Notes: generated from the letters alone by a model not told the origin. A DNA stretch of 64,000 nucleotides from Henckelia pumila (GCF_033568475.1 NC_133121.1:127256375-127320374); one strand, 5' to 3'. Shown: positions 24,579-36,310, counted from the stretch's first letter. A program made the numbers and translations.

Positions 24579-24850
24579 ATTTGTTTTCTTCTCTCTTTAT
24601 AGTCAGCTTTACATGTATTTTAAACTAGCGATGATATTGAACATATGATCAGCTTGCATTCAAGAAAAAGTAACGGTTGGCTTATCAGTATCCAGATACT
24701 ATTGTTTCACAGTTTTGGTTCTTTTGTGTACTTGATAAGGGGATGATTCTACTTCTAAATTTGAGAGAAGCCATAATAGGAGTGACTGAGATACGCTACT
24801 TCAAGAAATTTTTGTTATGATGCTAGACTAGCAAGTTGGCTGAGAACTTT
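24579..24850. other. unassigned sequence beside the truncated copia
   Basis: I recognise no retroelement, gene or repeat here; it is the flank created by the truncation. Confidence 0.4.
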
Positions 24851-26075
24851 ATTTAATTAATTATTATTATGTTTCATAAATTAATTTTTGATTATAAATA
24901 ATTAGAGTTAGTTTTATTAATTACACTATTAATATAAATTAACAACCGTCGTACGTGATTTTCACATGTTCGATAATTTAATTATATTTAAAAAATCTAA
25001 AAAATTATCATAGTGAAAGAATATGAGAGTTTTGATATAAAGTATATAGAATAGGTAAAAAAAATATGTAGATAATTTATTAAGGATTGATAAATGATTA
25101 AATTTGAAAAAAAAGATATAGATAAACAGAGGTAAGGATGTTATTAGAAAAAAATTATGGATAATTTATTCATTTAAGATCTAATAATTAATTTAATTTA
25201 CAAATATTTTCTCAAAAAATAGAGAAATTACTACACAAAAGCTATAATGGAAAGTAAATTACGGTTTTTAAATAAAATTATGAATATTACAAATAAAATT
25301 GTACAAACATTAAATATAGTAGTGTTAAGAAATATACAATTAATAAAATAATTAATTATGACATATTACATTTTAACCATTGAAAAATAAATTGAACAAA
25401 TATGATTATAATCTAAACTTATTTAAACATTATTATGATAAAAAATATATAAAAAAGCATAAAATTATTTAAAAGATTAATATTAACATTAATCTTATAT
25501 ATTAACAGTGTTTATCATTTACAACAGTATACATTTAAAAATAACAAACTATTACGGTATATTAAATAAAATAACTATTAATATTAACATTTAAATATTA
25601 TTTTTATTAATACACAAAATATTTATTTTATTTTATTATAATACCTTTATATGCATATTATTTTATTTAGTAAATTAACTCGATTAAGGAACAAGTTTTT
25701 TTTTCCCGTTTTCTTATTCTATCCGAAAACTGACAAAAAAAATTTAAAATTTTCATTAGTTCTTCACTTCTTTGTGTAATAATTTCTCTATTTTTTTGGA
25801 GAAAATATCCGGAAATTAAATTAATTATTATATTTTATGAAAAATTAAATTTAAATTTTTTAATATTTTTAATTCAAAAATATTATCAAATAAAAACTAT
25901 AATAATATTAATAAGACTAACAGTAATTTTTTTTTTGTACTTTATATACTCATATAGCAATGATAATACGTTACTTGATATTTATATTAATTGTGTAATT
26001 AATAAAACTAAATCTAATTATTTATAAATTTAGTTCTTAAATTAATTTATGAAACATTAGAACAATTAATTAAAT
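24851..26075. mobile_element. AT-rich long inverted-repeat (foldback) element, 1.2 kb
   Basis: The outer arms 24851-24942 and about 25979-26075 are inverted copies, sharing TGTTTCATAAATTAATTT and TAATTAGA(G/T)TTAGTTTTATT. Inner segments 25182-25239 and 25771-25829 again match as inverted copies (TTTTCTC and AATAGAGAAATTA followed by TACACAAA). The arms therefore extend about 300-390 bp with divergence. The DNA between has no coding capacity. No target duplication is evident. Confidence 0.7.
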
Positions 26076-26349
26076 GGTATGAATTTCATTTTATGGTAAT
26101 TATTTTATCAGACTTCAAAATCATTGATTTGTTAATTTATTATGTTGACTAAATTTTATCTATTTATTTAATAATTTCAAATTAAAAAAAAAAAGAAAAA
26201 GAAATGAGCACTGCCATGGTTCTGCCATGATGTCAGAAGCCTGCCAAATCCGGGATAGAGTGTTCCGGATTATCATATTGTGATGAAGTTTTATAAAATG
26301 GCATGTTTTTATAATTTTTATAATTTTTATATTAATTATTTAAAAAAGC

Positions 26350-26761
26350 CAGAGTTTACGTGGCTGCACTCTTTTTTCCTTACTATGATTTTTATCCCAC
26401 TGAGTTTTTTCTAGTAAGGTTTTTAACGAGGCAGTATAAAACACGCAATAAAGACAATCATCATATCACGATCATCGTTACAAGGGAAGTGTTGAAAATA
26501 TGATATTATTATTATTATTTAAAGTTGAATGTTGAATGTTGAATATTGAGTTATAAAATGTAGAAAATTAGTGTCTGATGATGTAGATGATAACGTTTTA
26601 ATTTTTGGACTAATCTCCAAATGAGATCTATAAATAGGTCTCTCCATTTATGCAAAAAAGTCACAATTTTGAGAGAAGAAAATTTAAAGTGTAGAATTTA
26701 ATAATATTTTGAGTTTTTAAGTTTTTATCTTTTTACTATAAATATTATTTTTTTCACAACA
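26350..26761 (+). mobile_element. copia 3' remnant: internal tail plus LTR
   Basis: Bases 26350-26489 match, in opposite orientation, the 3' internal tail of the copia at 39361-39510 (GTGGCTGCACT, AACGAGGCAGTATAAAA). They end in a purine tract (CAAGGGAAG). The LTR 26490-26761 follows, starting TGTTGAAAATA and ending TCACAACA, with TCTATAAATAGG as its TATA box. No gag-pol remains. Confidence 0.8.
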
Positions 26762-26994
26762 GTTTAAATGATTATTTAAGTTATTAAAATAACAATTTTT
26801 AAATCAAATTTAGAACTTTTCAAAATAAAAAATTATAAGATATACAATCTTTTTTTTTTAAATTGTTTATGAAATCCAAAACTAACTTAGTAACCTAGGC
26901 TTGAGAAATGAGAAGAGAGCCGCCGTAGGCCCGTGAGAAGAGAGTCGCCGCCGCCCTTATTAGTGTTCACTCATCGATAATACGCACGCCATCG
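26762..26994. other. short intergenic stretch
   Basis: AT-rich, ending in a GC-richer GAGAAGAGAG(C/T)CGCCG duplicate at about 26911-26955. That duplicate could be the beginning of a transcribed leader, but nothing proves it. Confidence 0.35.
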
Positions 26995-27250
26995 ATTCAA
27001 TCGAGTTCCTTTATCCTCAGTTTCGAGAGTTCAATCAAAGTTAAAGCAATCGAGTTCGTGTTCCTTTATCCACAGCTTCGATCGGCTTGAAGAGTTTTCT
27101 GGAGTTCGAGTTCCTTTATCGTCAGCTTCGAGAGTTCAATCAAAGTTCAAAGCAGTCGAGTTCGATTTCCTTTATCCTCAGCTTCGATCGGCTTGAAGAG
27201 TTTTCTGGAGTTCGAGTTCCTTTATCCTCAGCTTCGAGAGTTCAATTAAG
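26995..27250 (+). repeat. tandem repeat, about 105-bp unit, 2.4 copies
   Basis: TTCGAGAGTTCAATCAAAGT begins near 27022 and recurs near 27127 and 27233. The words CTTTATCC(T/A)CAGCTTCGA and GGCTTGAAGAGTTTTCTGG lie between. The array is in the same orientation as the protease gene downstream and could be part of a 5' untranslated exon, which I cannot confirm. Confidence 0.8.
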
Positions 27251-27355
27251 TGCTCGGTATTCCACTGTCTGCCTTGCCCATTTTCATTTAATTTAATTTC
27301 TAGAAGTTGTTTATACACAAAAGCTTTGATAACGTGAATGTGTGAAATGATTGCG

Positions 27356-27592
27356 TTATTATTTATGTTAAAACATGTTAATATACGAGAGATAAAATTA
27401 CCTTATATTAAATATTGAACTTGTTTTTTTTTTTTTTTGAACTTGTTGGGATAAAGAAACTCCATTGAATATTTTATTATTATTTATGTTACAACATGTT
27501 AATATACGAGAGATAAAATTACCTTATATTAAATATTGAACTTGTTTTTTTTTTTTTTGAACTTGTTGGGATAAAGAAACTCCATTGAATAT
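27356..27592. repeat. 120-bp tandem duplication across an LTR/host junction
   Basis: Units at 27356-27472 and 27476-27592 are nearly identical. Each has host DNA (GTTAATATACGAGAGATAAA), the target site CCTTA, and the first about 65 bp of the copia LTR including its poly-T run. The duplication must have arisen after the copia inserted. Confidence 0.9.
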
Positions 27593-27745
27593 AAAAATAT
27601 TCGTTCTATTTGTTCTATATCTATAACCGCAACATGAAAGTCTTTAACTACCCTACATAAAAGAAAGAAACTAACGGCCTGAAAGTGCAATTCAGAAACT
27701 AACAATAGAGTGTTTCTTTGTGTGTAATAATATCCACAACCAACA
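27527..27745 (-). repeat. 3' LTR of the 4.8-kb copia
   Basis: 219 bp, beginning TGTTGGTTGTGG on the minus strand and ending ...TATTTAATA. It contains a long poly-A/T run and a segment of about 57 bp that is missing from the 5' LTR. Confidence 0.85.
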
Positions 27746-27815
27746 CTCCCCCTTCAAGCTTGATGTGGATTTGAACAACGAGCTTGAACAAATTAAGTCA
27801 AGCACCAATCTTGAA

Positions 27816-30800
27816 TCAGTAACTCCCCCTTCGAGATTGGTGCATGTCAAAAACTCCCAGTAGCCCAAGTAAATAGGCGTGTTGAGCTCGAATTAGACTC
27901 TTAGTAAATATATCCCCTAGTTGCTGGTGAGTAGAAATATATTGAGTTCGAATCAGCGCCTCGTTTATCTTTTCTTGTACAAGATGACAATCAACCTCGA
28001 TATGCTTCGTACGCTCATGATACATAAGATTGGCAGCAATTTGAAGGGCGGCAGTATTATCATTCACAATATAAGGTAGCAGAACCAGCAAGCTGAACTC
28101 CCATGTCATGCAAAAGTCCCAACAATCCAAACAATCTCACAATTGGTGGTAGCCATAGCCCGGTATTCTGCCTCCGCAGAAAAACGAGAGATGGTGTTTT
28201 GCTTCTTAGATTTCCAAGAGAGGAGGGAACTTCCTAGTTTGATGCAGTACCCCGTAATGGATCGACGAGACATTGGGCAAGTAGCCCAATCTGAATCACA
28301 ATAAGCAGGAAGAGACAGAGAGCTAGAAGAATGTAACAAAATGACTTGGCCAGGATTCCCTTTAATATACTTAACTACTCGAACAGCAGCATCAAAAATA
28401 GATTTCTTTGGAGCATGCATAAATTGACTCAAAGATTGAACGGCATAACAAATATCCGGGCGAGCCGCGAGTGATAGTCAAATAAATTAACCGCCCCACC
28501 AAACGTTGATATTCACTTGGATCATCAAGCAAATGGTCGAAAGAAATATGGTCAGTGTCTGGTGCCATAATGGAATAAAGCTCATGACTAGTGAACCGCT
28601 TGTTCTGTTCCATGGGTGTATCCGAAGGCTTAGCACCAGCTATTCCAGAATCAGCAATAAGTTCCAAAGCGTACTTGCGTTGATTAAGGTAAATACCCTC
28701 TTTAGGACGCGCCATTTCTATCCCTAAGAAGTATTTGATAGATCCAAGATCTTTGAGCTCAAGCTTAGAGTGAAGAAATGATTTCAAGTGGTTAATATCT
28801 TTCTCACAACTTCATGTGATAACAATATCATCAACATAGACAACAAGTAAAGTGATGCCATCATGTGTATGTTTAAAAAACAAGGAATGATCATGTTGTG
28901 ATTGTCGATATCCACCTTCATTCATTACACTCGCATACTTCGTATTCCATTGACGAGATGCTTGTTGTAGGCGATATAAAGAAATTTTTAATTTACAAAC
29001 CTCATTCTCCCAGGGGGAAATGTACATCCCTGTGGATGACACATCAAAATATCTTCATCAAGATCTCCTTGAAGAAACGCATTTGTAACATCCATTTGAA
29101 AAAGGAGCCAATTATAAAGTGCAGCCACTTTCAATAAACATCGAATTGTCACAATCTTTGTTGTGGGAGAAAAAGTATCATGGAAGTCTATGCTCGGTTG
29201 CTGTGTGTACCCCTTCGCTACAAGGCGTGCCTTGAATCTTTCTACAGCCCATCAGGTTTGAGTTTGACTTTATAGACCCATTTACAACTTATGGGCCTCA
29301 CGTGAGGTGGTAAATCCACAACATCCCATGTATGATTCTTCTCCAAAGCCACAAGTTCTAAATTCATAGCATCACAACATCTAACATCATTGATAGCCTC
29401 ATGATAGTGTTTGGGTTCTTTAACTAAGGACATGACTGCTAAATATTTTTGGTGTGAAGCGGAAAAACGATCATAAGTAACTGAGTTAGAAATGGGATAA
29501 ACACAAGGAATATGATTCTTATGGTGAGTCATTGAGCAAGAATAATCATGTGTCCAAATAGGTGGAACAATGGTTCGAGAAGATTGCCGAAGAGGGACGC
29601 TTGGAATATTTTGATGTGCAGAATGTGTAGGATTGGAAAATAATGGAGTAATCGGAGAAGAAACATCAGCTGTTACATTATCAACTGCAGAGGATGAATC
29701 AATAGATGCATGTGGTGGAGGGAAAACAGGTAAAGAATGATCATTATTAGCAAAAGGAATATAGACTCATACTTGAGTATCCAAGAAACAGACAAGGTAT
29801 AGCTCGTGGAGAAAATTTATGGCTGATTGGTAGAATAGAGGCATAAGATAAACATCCAAAAACTCTAAGATTAACTAAAGAAGGGGGTTTTTTAAACAAC
29901 TCAAAAGGAGTCTTGTTATGTAAGAGTGGAGTAGGTGCTCTGTTGATCAAATGCACGGTTGTTAAGACACAATCCCCCCAATATCGAAGTGGAATGAATG
30001 ATTGAAATCGAAGAGCATGAGCCACATTAAGAATGTGTCTGTGTTTTCTTTCTACCACCCCACTTTGTTGTGTTGTGTAAGGACAAGAGCTTTGATAAGC
30101 CATTCCTAAAGATGAAAAAAATAGCTGACGTTCATGTTTGAAAAAATCAGTAGCATTATCTGTCCTTACAGCTTGTATTTTCGTTGAAAATTGAGTGTTC
30201 ACCATGGCAAAAAATATTCTAATCAATCGAAGTACATCTCACTTGGATTGCATGAGGTAAACCCAAGTTCCCCGGAAGTAATCATCAACAATGGTGAGAA
30301 AGTATCTTTCTCCATTGTAAGTTGGGGTGTGAAAAGGTCCCCAAATGTCCATATGAACCAATTGAAAAGGATGCAAAGATTTAGTTTGGCTAGCTTGAGG
30401 AAACTGTAATCTACTTTGCTTGGAAATTGAACATACTGAGCAATGAGATAATGAAACATTCTTTGAAATAAAAGGTATCAATTGCATTCTTGATACAGAC
30501 ATATGTCCTAGTCTTTTGTGCCAAGTATCAATATCCACAGATTTACAAGGAATACTAGTAGAATTAGATTGAAAATTACTACATTGTAATAAATGGGATG
30601 ATAGGGTAACTATATCTTTTTTGTTTGGTTCTTGAACTACCGATGAATTGATGTGATAAAGCCCATGCTTCTCCTTACCAATCCCCATTACTCTCCCAGT
30701 CCTGAGGTCCTGAAATATGCACTAGTGTGGGTAAAAAGTGACAAAACAACTATGAGCTTTTGTGAATTTTGACACTAATAGAAGATTAAATTGAAAATGG

Positions 30801-31962
30801 GGAATATATAGGACATTTTTAAGCTCAATGAATTCGGATAAGGATAGCGAGGCTGATCCTACTTTATTAATACTAGCTTTACTACCATTGGGCAACCGTA
30901 CGGTGCTATTGGGATCTGCTAATGATTTAGAACCTTGCAACAAAGAGAAATCCCCAATCATGTGCTCATTAGCCCCTGTATCAACAATCCAGTTTGATCT
31001 AATATTTTTAGAATCTATACCTGCCATATTCGCCATTGGTGTCCTATCAGATTGCACTGTATTATTACCCATAAGTTTTAAAATCTCAGCATATTGAGCC
31101 AGGGTAAAGAGTGGGGCACCAGTAACAGCCTCCGAACGATTTCCCTCAGCACTATTTCCTTCAACCAGCACCTGCAACTGCTTTCTTATTTCTCCAATTA
31201 TCTATGTAAATTTTCTTGTGTGGTCCTTTGTTTGGTCCTTTATACAATCTATGCCCTATGCCCTGGTGGATATCCAACAAGTCGAAAACAGGTTTCCTTT
31301 GTATGGCCATTCCAGTTGCAATACTCACATCTTACCGTGTCCTTTATTGAATCCTCAATTTTGTTTTGATTAGTGTAAAATGCTGCCACTGGAACCTCAA
31401 TAGAGGACAAGGTTTCGTGAGATTCCTCCTGAGATAGTAGCGAGAAAGCATGTCCAACCGTCGGCAATGGATTCATCATCAATATTTGGCTCCTCATATT
31501 CATGTAGCTATCATTCAATCCCATAAGGAATTGAAGTAGTATCTGCTGCTGCTCATGTTCCAAATATCGCTTGGCAATATCGCATTCACACGAAGGTAAC
31601 GTAACAAGAGCAGAATACTCATCCCATAATTGTTTAAGCTTACAATAATAGGTCGAGATGGTGTTGTTACCTTGAGTTAATCGACCTATGTCTCTATGCA
31701 AAGAGAAGATCCTTGAACCATTGATTTTGTCAAATTGCTCCTTCAAATCTGCCCATACCGTCGAGGCATCAGACGCGTAAACTATTCCACCAAAAATTTC
31801 TCTCGACACCGTGTTCATAATCCATGACAATACAAGTGCATTGCATCTCTCCCATTGTTGTAAAGTTACGCTACCAGTTTTTGGTCTTTTACAACTTCCA
31901 TCTATAAACGCCAACTTGTTCTTCGCACGCAATGCAACAAGCATTGCTACTCCAAATACCAT
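27816..31962 (-). pseudogene. copia gag-pol, frameshifted
   Basis: Pieces in order on the minus strand: gag from 31962 with a degraded zinc knuckle (CEYCNWNGHTKETC near 31290-31330), protease WIVDTGANEHM near 31000, integrase zinc region TWHKRLGHMS near 30520, and integrase core with VRTDNATDFF and GVVERKHRH (30030-30180). RT follows with KWVYKVKL near 29270 and the catalytic VVYVDDIVIT at 28812-28845. Then come LVGRLIYLT and RNase H with YCDSDWATC, SAEAEYRAM and NDNTAAL down to 27816. At least six frame breaks or stops separate them, so no full polyprotein can be made. Confidence 0.9.
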
Positions 31963-32168
31963 AATTTTTTACTCCGATTAGTTGATCATTCACCAAATTC
32001 ATCCCTGGAGTGTCTGAGGGATGAATGTACAGAGGATCATTGAAGTTGTTGCCCATCTTCGTTTCTTCTTCTTACGCAATAACTGTGATCCTACTGCTCT
32101 AGAACAACTAGCGGTCGTAATTAAATCTGACTTCGAAACCTAGGGACAAAACCTAGGCTCTGATACCA

Positions 32169-32306
32169 TATTAAATATTGAACTTGTTGGGAGAAAAAAC
32201 TCCATTGAAAAAAAAATATTTATTCTATTCGTTCTATATCTATAACCGCAATTCAGAAACTAACAAAAGTGTGTTTCTTTGTGTGTAATAATATGCACAA
32301 CCAACA
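32169..32306 (-). repeat. 5' LTR of the 4.8-kb copia, internally deleted
   Basis: 138 bp. It matches the 3' LTR on both sides of an absent segment; the break lies between CCGC and AATTCAG. Short GCAA repeats at both edges of the segment in the 3' LTR suggest a slippage or repair deletion. Confidence 0.85.
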
Positions 32307-32311
32307 CCTTA

Positions 32312-32888
32312 TGCGATGTAAATATTTGAAATGATTGCGTTCTTGTAATTTTTTTTTATTAGATTATGACTTGTCGATTCTATGAAGTGTGAACATGAAT
32401 TTGTGAAGAATTATTTGATAAACACACACGTTGAGCCTCCGTTGTTTGTCTTATTGGTTGATGAGCTGAGTGGACACATGTGACTTGTGGTCGGGCATGT
32501 TTAGCGTGCACTGCGTCGAGCTGCCAAAAGGACAACATGGTCTGGATGGTTTTTGTAGGGCTCTATGCCACATAACTACCCCGAAAGTAGGAGTCAGTAC
32601 CAGATATGATATGAGACATTCATTTTATTGATTAACGACGTTATCATGTGTAGAATTTACTTTTGATAATCTCATTTTATAATTTACTTGCCGTTTTTAT
32701 TTAGGTCGTTTCATATTGGGCTTGTACTCACCATTCAGGGTTATCATATATTTTGTGTGGGCATACATGGTGGACTTACTTAGGCTTGAATGATAGTAAT
32801 ATGCGTAGTTTTATTTTTCAGGACATGGTCTAAGCAAGAGACTCAAGCAAATCATTCTCCTCCTCCCACTACACTTCGCTAGTCCGAT
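32312..32888 (+). other. region upstream of the protease start, with probable leader exon
   Basis: A good acceptor (TTATTTTTCAG ending at 32821) opens a stretch that runs to the start codon at 32889, so 32822-32888 is probably the tail of the 5' untranslated region. The DNA before it (for example GGGCTTGTACTCACC near 32717) resembles what I have seen in plant retroelement LTRs, so the gene's own promoter is not located. Confidence 0.45.
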
Positions 32889-34603
32889 ATGGATAGGTAT
32901 TGTAAATGTCATGAACCATTTATACACAATTGTTTGTTTGTTTCATTTTGCAATTTGGAAAAAAAATTACATTGACTAAATGCGGTATTAACAAAGTTGT
33001 TTGTACTTGTTTTTTCTCCGTGCAGTTCTGAATTTAAAGCAGCAATTATAGATCATCTCAAGCGGGAAAAACCTGAATTTCAGTTAAAGAACTTTGTTTT
33101 TCATGAACATTTACTCTCTCCTGTGAGAAACCAAGCAGAAATTGGTGCATGTACTTTTGTGGCATCGTTAGCTTGTATTGAAATGCATTGTAGGAAGGCA
33201 AATGTTGGAATCCCTAATTGGATTGATGACGGTTATTTGGATATAGACGATGCTTATAATAATATTTTTATTAAATATGACCACAAAATTAGATTTCACG
33301 ATGTAGAATCCAAGAAGAGAGGCACTAAAACATCGGAGGTCTTACAATATATAAAAGAGTTTGGTGTTCCTGTGACAAATGTTCCATGGAATCCGCGGAT
33401 ACGAAACTCTTATTCTGTTTTTTGCAATGAGGTATAATTCACAGATTCATTCATATAATAGTTTATACTTTTTTTTAGTAAATAGTTTATTGTTCTTTCT
33501 AGGTTCCTAGATTGAAACTTTTGTCATATATGAGGGTTCATCCTGGCGAGGCATTTGCATTGGCGTCGGAGTTTCCGATCATTGGATCCTTGAAACTTCC
33601 GGATTCATTTAGATCTAAACCTGATAAGGTTTGTTCTAAATCCAGATTTATAAATGGGATAATTGCATATATTACCCTTGTGAAATACCGATATTGCTAA
33701 AAGCCCCCTATGAAAAATAATGATTTACTAGTTCTTTGTGTTTTTTAATCTTGAGCACATACCTCCCTGTATTATCAAAATTTGAGCACATAACCTCTTG
33801 TTCGTACGTATTTTCAGGGGTATTTGTGCACAAAATTTAAAAACATATGGGGTTTATAGTCATGAGGAGTTTTTAGCAATCTCATGATTTCACAGATGTA
33901 GTATATGCAATTATCCCCTTTATAAATTTATTATTGTTGCATTCTCTAAATTAAAAGCTCTTATGTAACAGTTTATATTCCACGATGACGATGCCGAAGT
34001 AGTGGAAAATTCTAGCTCTGGTCATGCTATGGTAGTGGTTGGACGTGCCACATTCACGAATGGGAAAGAGCATGACTATTTTATAATGCAAAATTCTTGG
34101 GATGAGACTTCTGGATACCGTGGATTTGTCTTGATATCAGTCAAAATTCCATTCAATTGCTTTTTTTTACCCGCGATGACGTCAGACACGGAAAAGCTCT
34201 TTCTTGATATTGAACGGTATGTGTTATTACGAAGAATTGGATTTTTAAATTTATGTTCTGCTTAATTTTCTTGCATTTTCTCTTAGTGTCAGAGTGACAC
34301 GTGATAAAAAAAGAAAACTCGATCAAGCAGAAAGTAGTTCACAATTTCAATCAGATGGACAAGCTGGTAAGTCGAAAAAACCAATTGTGGAGACAAAATT
34401 ATTATTCTTCATGTTGAAAACTTATGGCAATTGTGTTTTTATGAACAACCTAGATTGATAGCATTCTCCCATATTGTCAACATCCATTTGACATTTCCAC
34501 GTGATCACTCATACAGCTTCATATTCAAGAAGGTGGTCTTCATGCTGATATTTGTGGAGATGGTGTCCTGGATCATGTCCAGGTGAACTTGCCTCAGATT
34601 TAA
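32889..34603 (+). CDS. atypical papain-like (C1A) cysteine protease
   Basis: Six coding exons: 32889-32896, 33026-33431, 33503-33628, 33972-34216, 34287-34366 and 34530-34603. All introns are GT-AG, the frame is open throughout, and it encodes 312 residues. The papain catalytic set is visible: oxyanion Gln39 and nucleophile Cys45 in RNQAEIGACTFVAS with the papain spacing of six, His198 in SGHAMVVVG, and Asn221 in MQNSWDETSGYRGF. The usual second Cys and the Trp after the nucleophile are replaced (Ile42, Thr46). There is no signal peptide and no inhibitory propeptide, and the mature-like domain starts almost at residue 20, so it is not a normal secreted or vacuolar enzyme. KKRK (269-272) resembles a nuclear localisation signal. 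The substrate is unknown. Exons 1-4 are well supported; the last two are less certain. Confidence 0.75.
33656..33918. mobile_element. Mutator-type MITE in intron 3 of the protease gene
   Basis: A 263-bp element starting GGGATAATTGCATATA and ending TATATGCAATTATCCCC. Its inverted arms include TGTGAAAT/ATTTCACA. A perfect 9-bp duplication TTTATAAAT lies at 33647-33655 and 33919-33927. It begins 28 bp after the 5' splice site of the intron. Confidence 0.88.
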
Positions 34604-36117
34604 TTGTTTTGGAGTGTATATATGTAAAGTCATTCAGATCTTAATTCAACTCATTTCATTTAAAGCTATATGTACGATTTTGATATCCTTACGTGCCAAC
34701 TCTGATATATTTGAGGTAAATTCCCCTTAGGTCTTGTAAAAGTATGAATTATCATGTTTGGAGTAAATTTCCTTTTTGAACTTGGAAACTGAAGAATCAC
34801 TTGATAAATATGTTTTTACGTGAGAGTTGACTTAATTTGCACTCTTTTTTTTAGAATTTTTCCCATGTCGTTTACATATTTATAATCGTGGGATGTGTTG
34901 CTTATGGATACGGGAACCATTTTTTGCTCGGAAGTGGTTGTTTGCTACAACTCCTTGGTTGTCTGTACCGATTTTTGGTTTGGGAGAATGGAAATATCTT
35001 TTTGGCAAAAATGCAGGTGATCATGAGGTATGTAAGTAGGTTTACTAAAGAAATCAGAGTGGTATTTAAAAAGGGATACTGGGATCATTTTCCAGATTTC
35101 TGTGTCATTGTGGATAAGAGTGTGGAATTCATATTTAATGTCTAGCTGACATTTTCTTCTGCTGAAACCTTCAAATCTGTGAACTTGCGCAACAAAATTC
35201 ACGAGAAATTATGTGTTCTACGGTTCGTTGGTGCAGTTTGTAACCAATACCTATATCCCGCAGATTGCCTATCTGATCAAATTTTCTGATTGCTTCTCAC
35301 CAAAAGTCAGTGGCTTAGGGATTGAACAGATGTAAATATATTTTGGGTTTTTTTCAATTGAATGTGTTGAGCTTGTTCGATAAGGGATTAATGGGCTTAG
35401 TTTATCTGGTTTGCTTTTAGTTCAGATATGATATTTTGAATGGATACGAGTTTATTTTGGAAGTGGTTAGATTTAGTTTCTTTTAGCTGAATTACAATAC
35501 TAAAATGATTCTAGCACTCCGAAAGATACAGGACAAACCTTTTTGTTTTCGGGTTCCAAGAAAAGAATTGGTGATAAAGGTGTGAATTTTTTATATAGTA
35601 CGAAATTTAGTGATACCAAGTCCTTTCCAGATATGTAGTATTAAACATGGTTCTTGACTTTCTTTTGTCGCAAAGTTTCTATTAAAATTTAAAATTCATG
35701 TTTCTCCTCCGTAGTGTTTGATAACTAATGTTTCAGGTGATATCAGACTCTCCTTGATTGAAAGGACGATGGTGACTGGAATTGGCAGATGATGGACTGA
35801 CAGATGTTATTGACTTCAAGCCGTATGTTTTTTACAAACAAGCAACTGGGTGCACCTGCTAATCGTCATCATGCTTGTGGGTTGTTTTATTTGTTTTGAC
35901 GGGGTGCCATTTTTGTCATAATACTTGAATTCAAGCAAGTGGAAACCCCAGACATTATCATCATCTGTTCTGTAATCACTTTTTTTTCGTTGATCTCTTC
36001 TTCAGAATATTTTCTACAAAGTTATGTTAGCATTTTGGGGAATAATAATTCATTTAGTTCTCTTATTATTTAGGTTGGTTCTTGGTTCAGTCCTACTTCA
36101 TTTGCTCGAGTCGAAAC
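34604..36117 (+). other. 3' flank of the protease gene, content unclear
   Basis: Possible 3' untranslated or further exons (for example sequence around 35730-35850 after TTTCAG). A short open frame at 34888-35145 has no recognisable domain. I see no second gene. Confidence 0.4.
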
Positions 36118-36310
36118 CAATGTTATAAAAAACGTAAAGTGTGTTGAAGCGTGAATGTCAAGTTTCAAGCATCTCAAACTTAAGCATCTTTAAACTCAAT
36201 AAAAAAAAAAACGTTTTTTATTTTACTATAATTTTAATTATTTTATGACAAATATTAAATAAAATAATAGATTAACCTTAAGTACAAGATTAATAGATAT
36301 TTCAAGTTCT

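Larger units (their letters stand above)
27527..32306 (-). mobile_element. complete but decayed Ty1/copia element
   Basis: Short LTRs at 27527-27745 (3') and 32169-32306 (5'), with 5-bp target duplication CCTTA at 27522-27526 and 32307-32311. The primer-binding site TGGTATCAGAGCC (initiator Met tRNA) directly follows the 5' LTR on the minus strand. A purine tract (GAAGGGGGAG) precedes the 3' LTR. Inside are gag, protease, integrase, RT and RNase H in copia order, broken into several frames. It lies upstream of, and may be within an intron of, the protease gene at 32.9 kb. Confidence 0.92.

Noticed and set aside
27087..27296. 69-codon open frame
   Set aside because: Lies within the 105-bp tandem repeat; the reading follows the repeat and shows no known domain.
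32157..32170. tRNA-like GCTCTGATACCA sequences here and at 62043-62054
   Set aside because: These are retroelement primer-binding sites complementary to the 3' end of initiator Met tRNA, not tRNA genes.
34888..35145. 85-codon open frame downstream of the protease gene
   Set aside because: No recognisable domain. It could be a further exon but I could not join it in frame with the protease gene.
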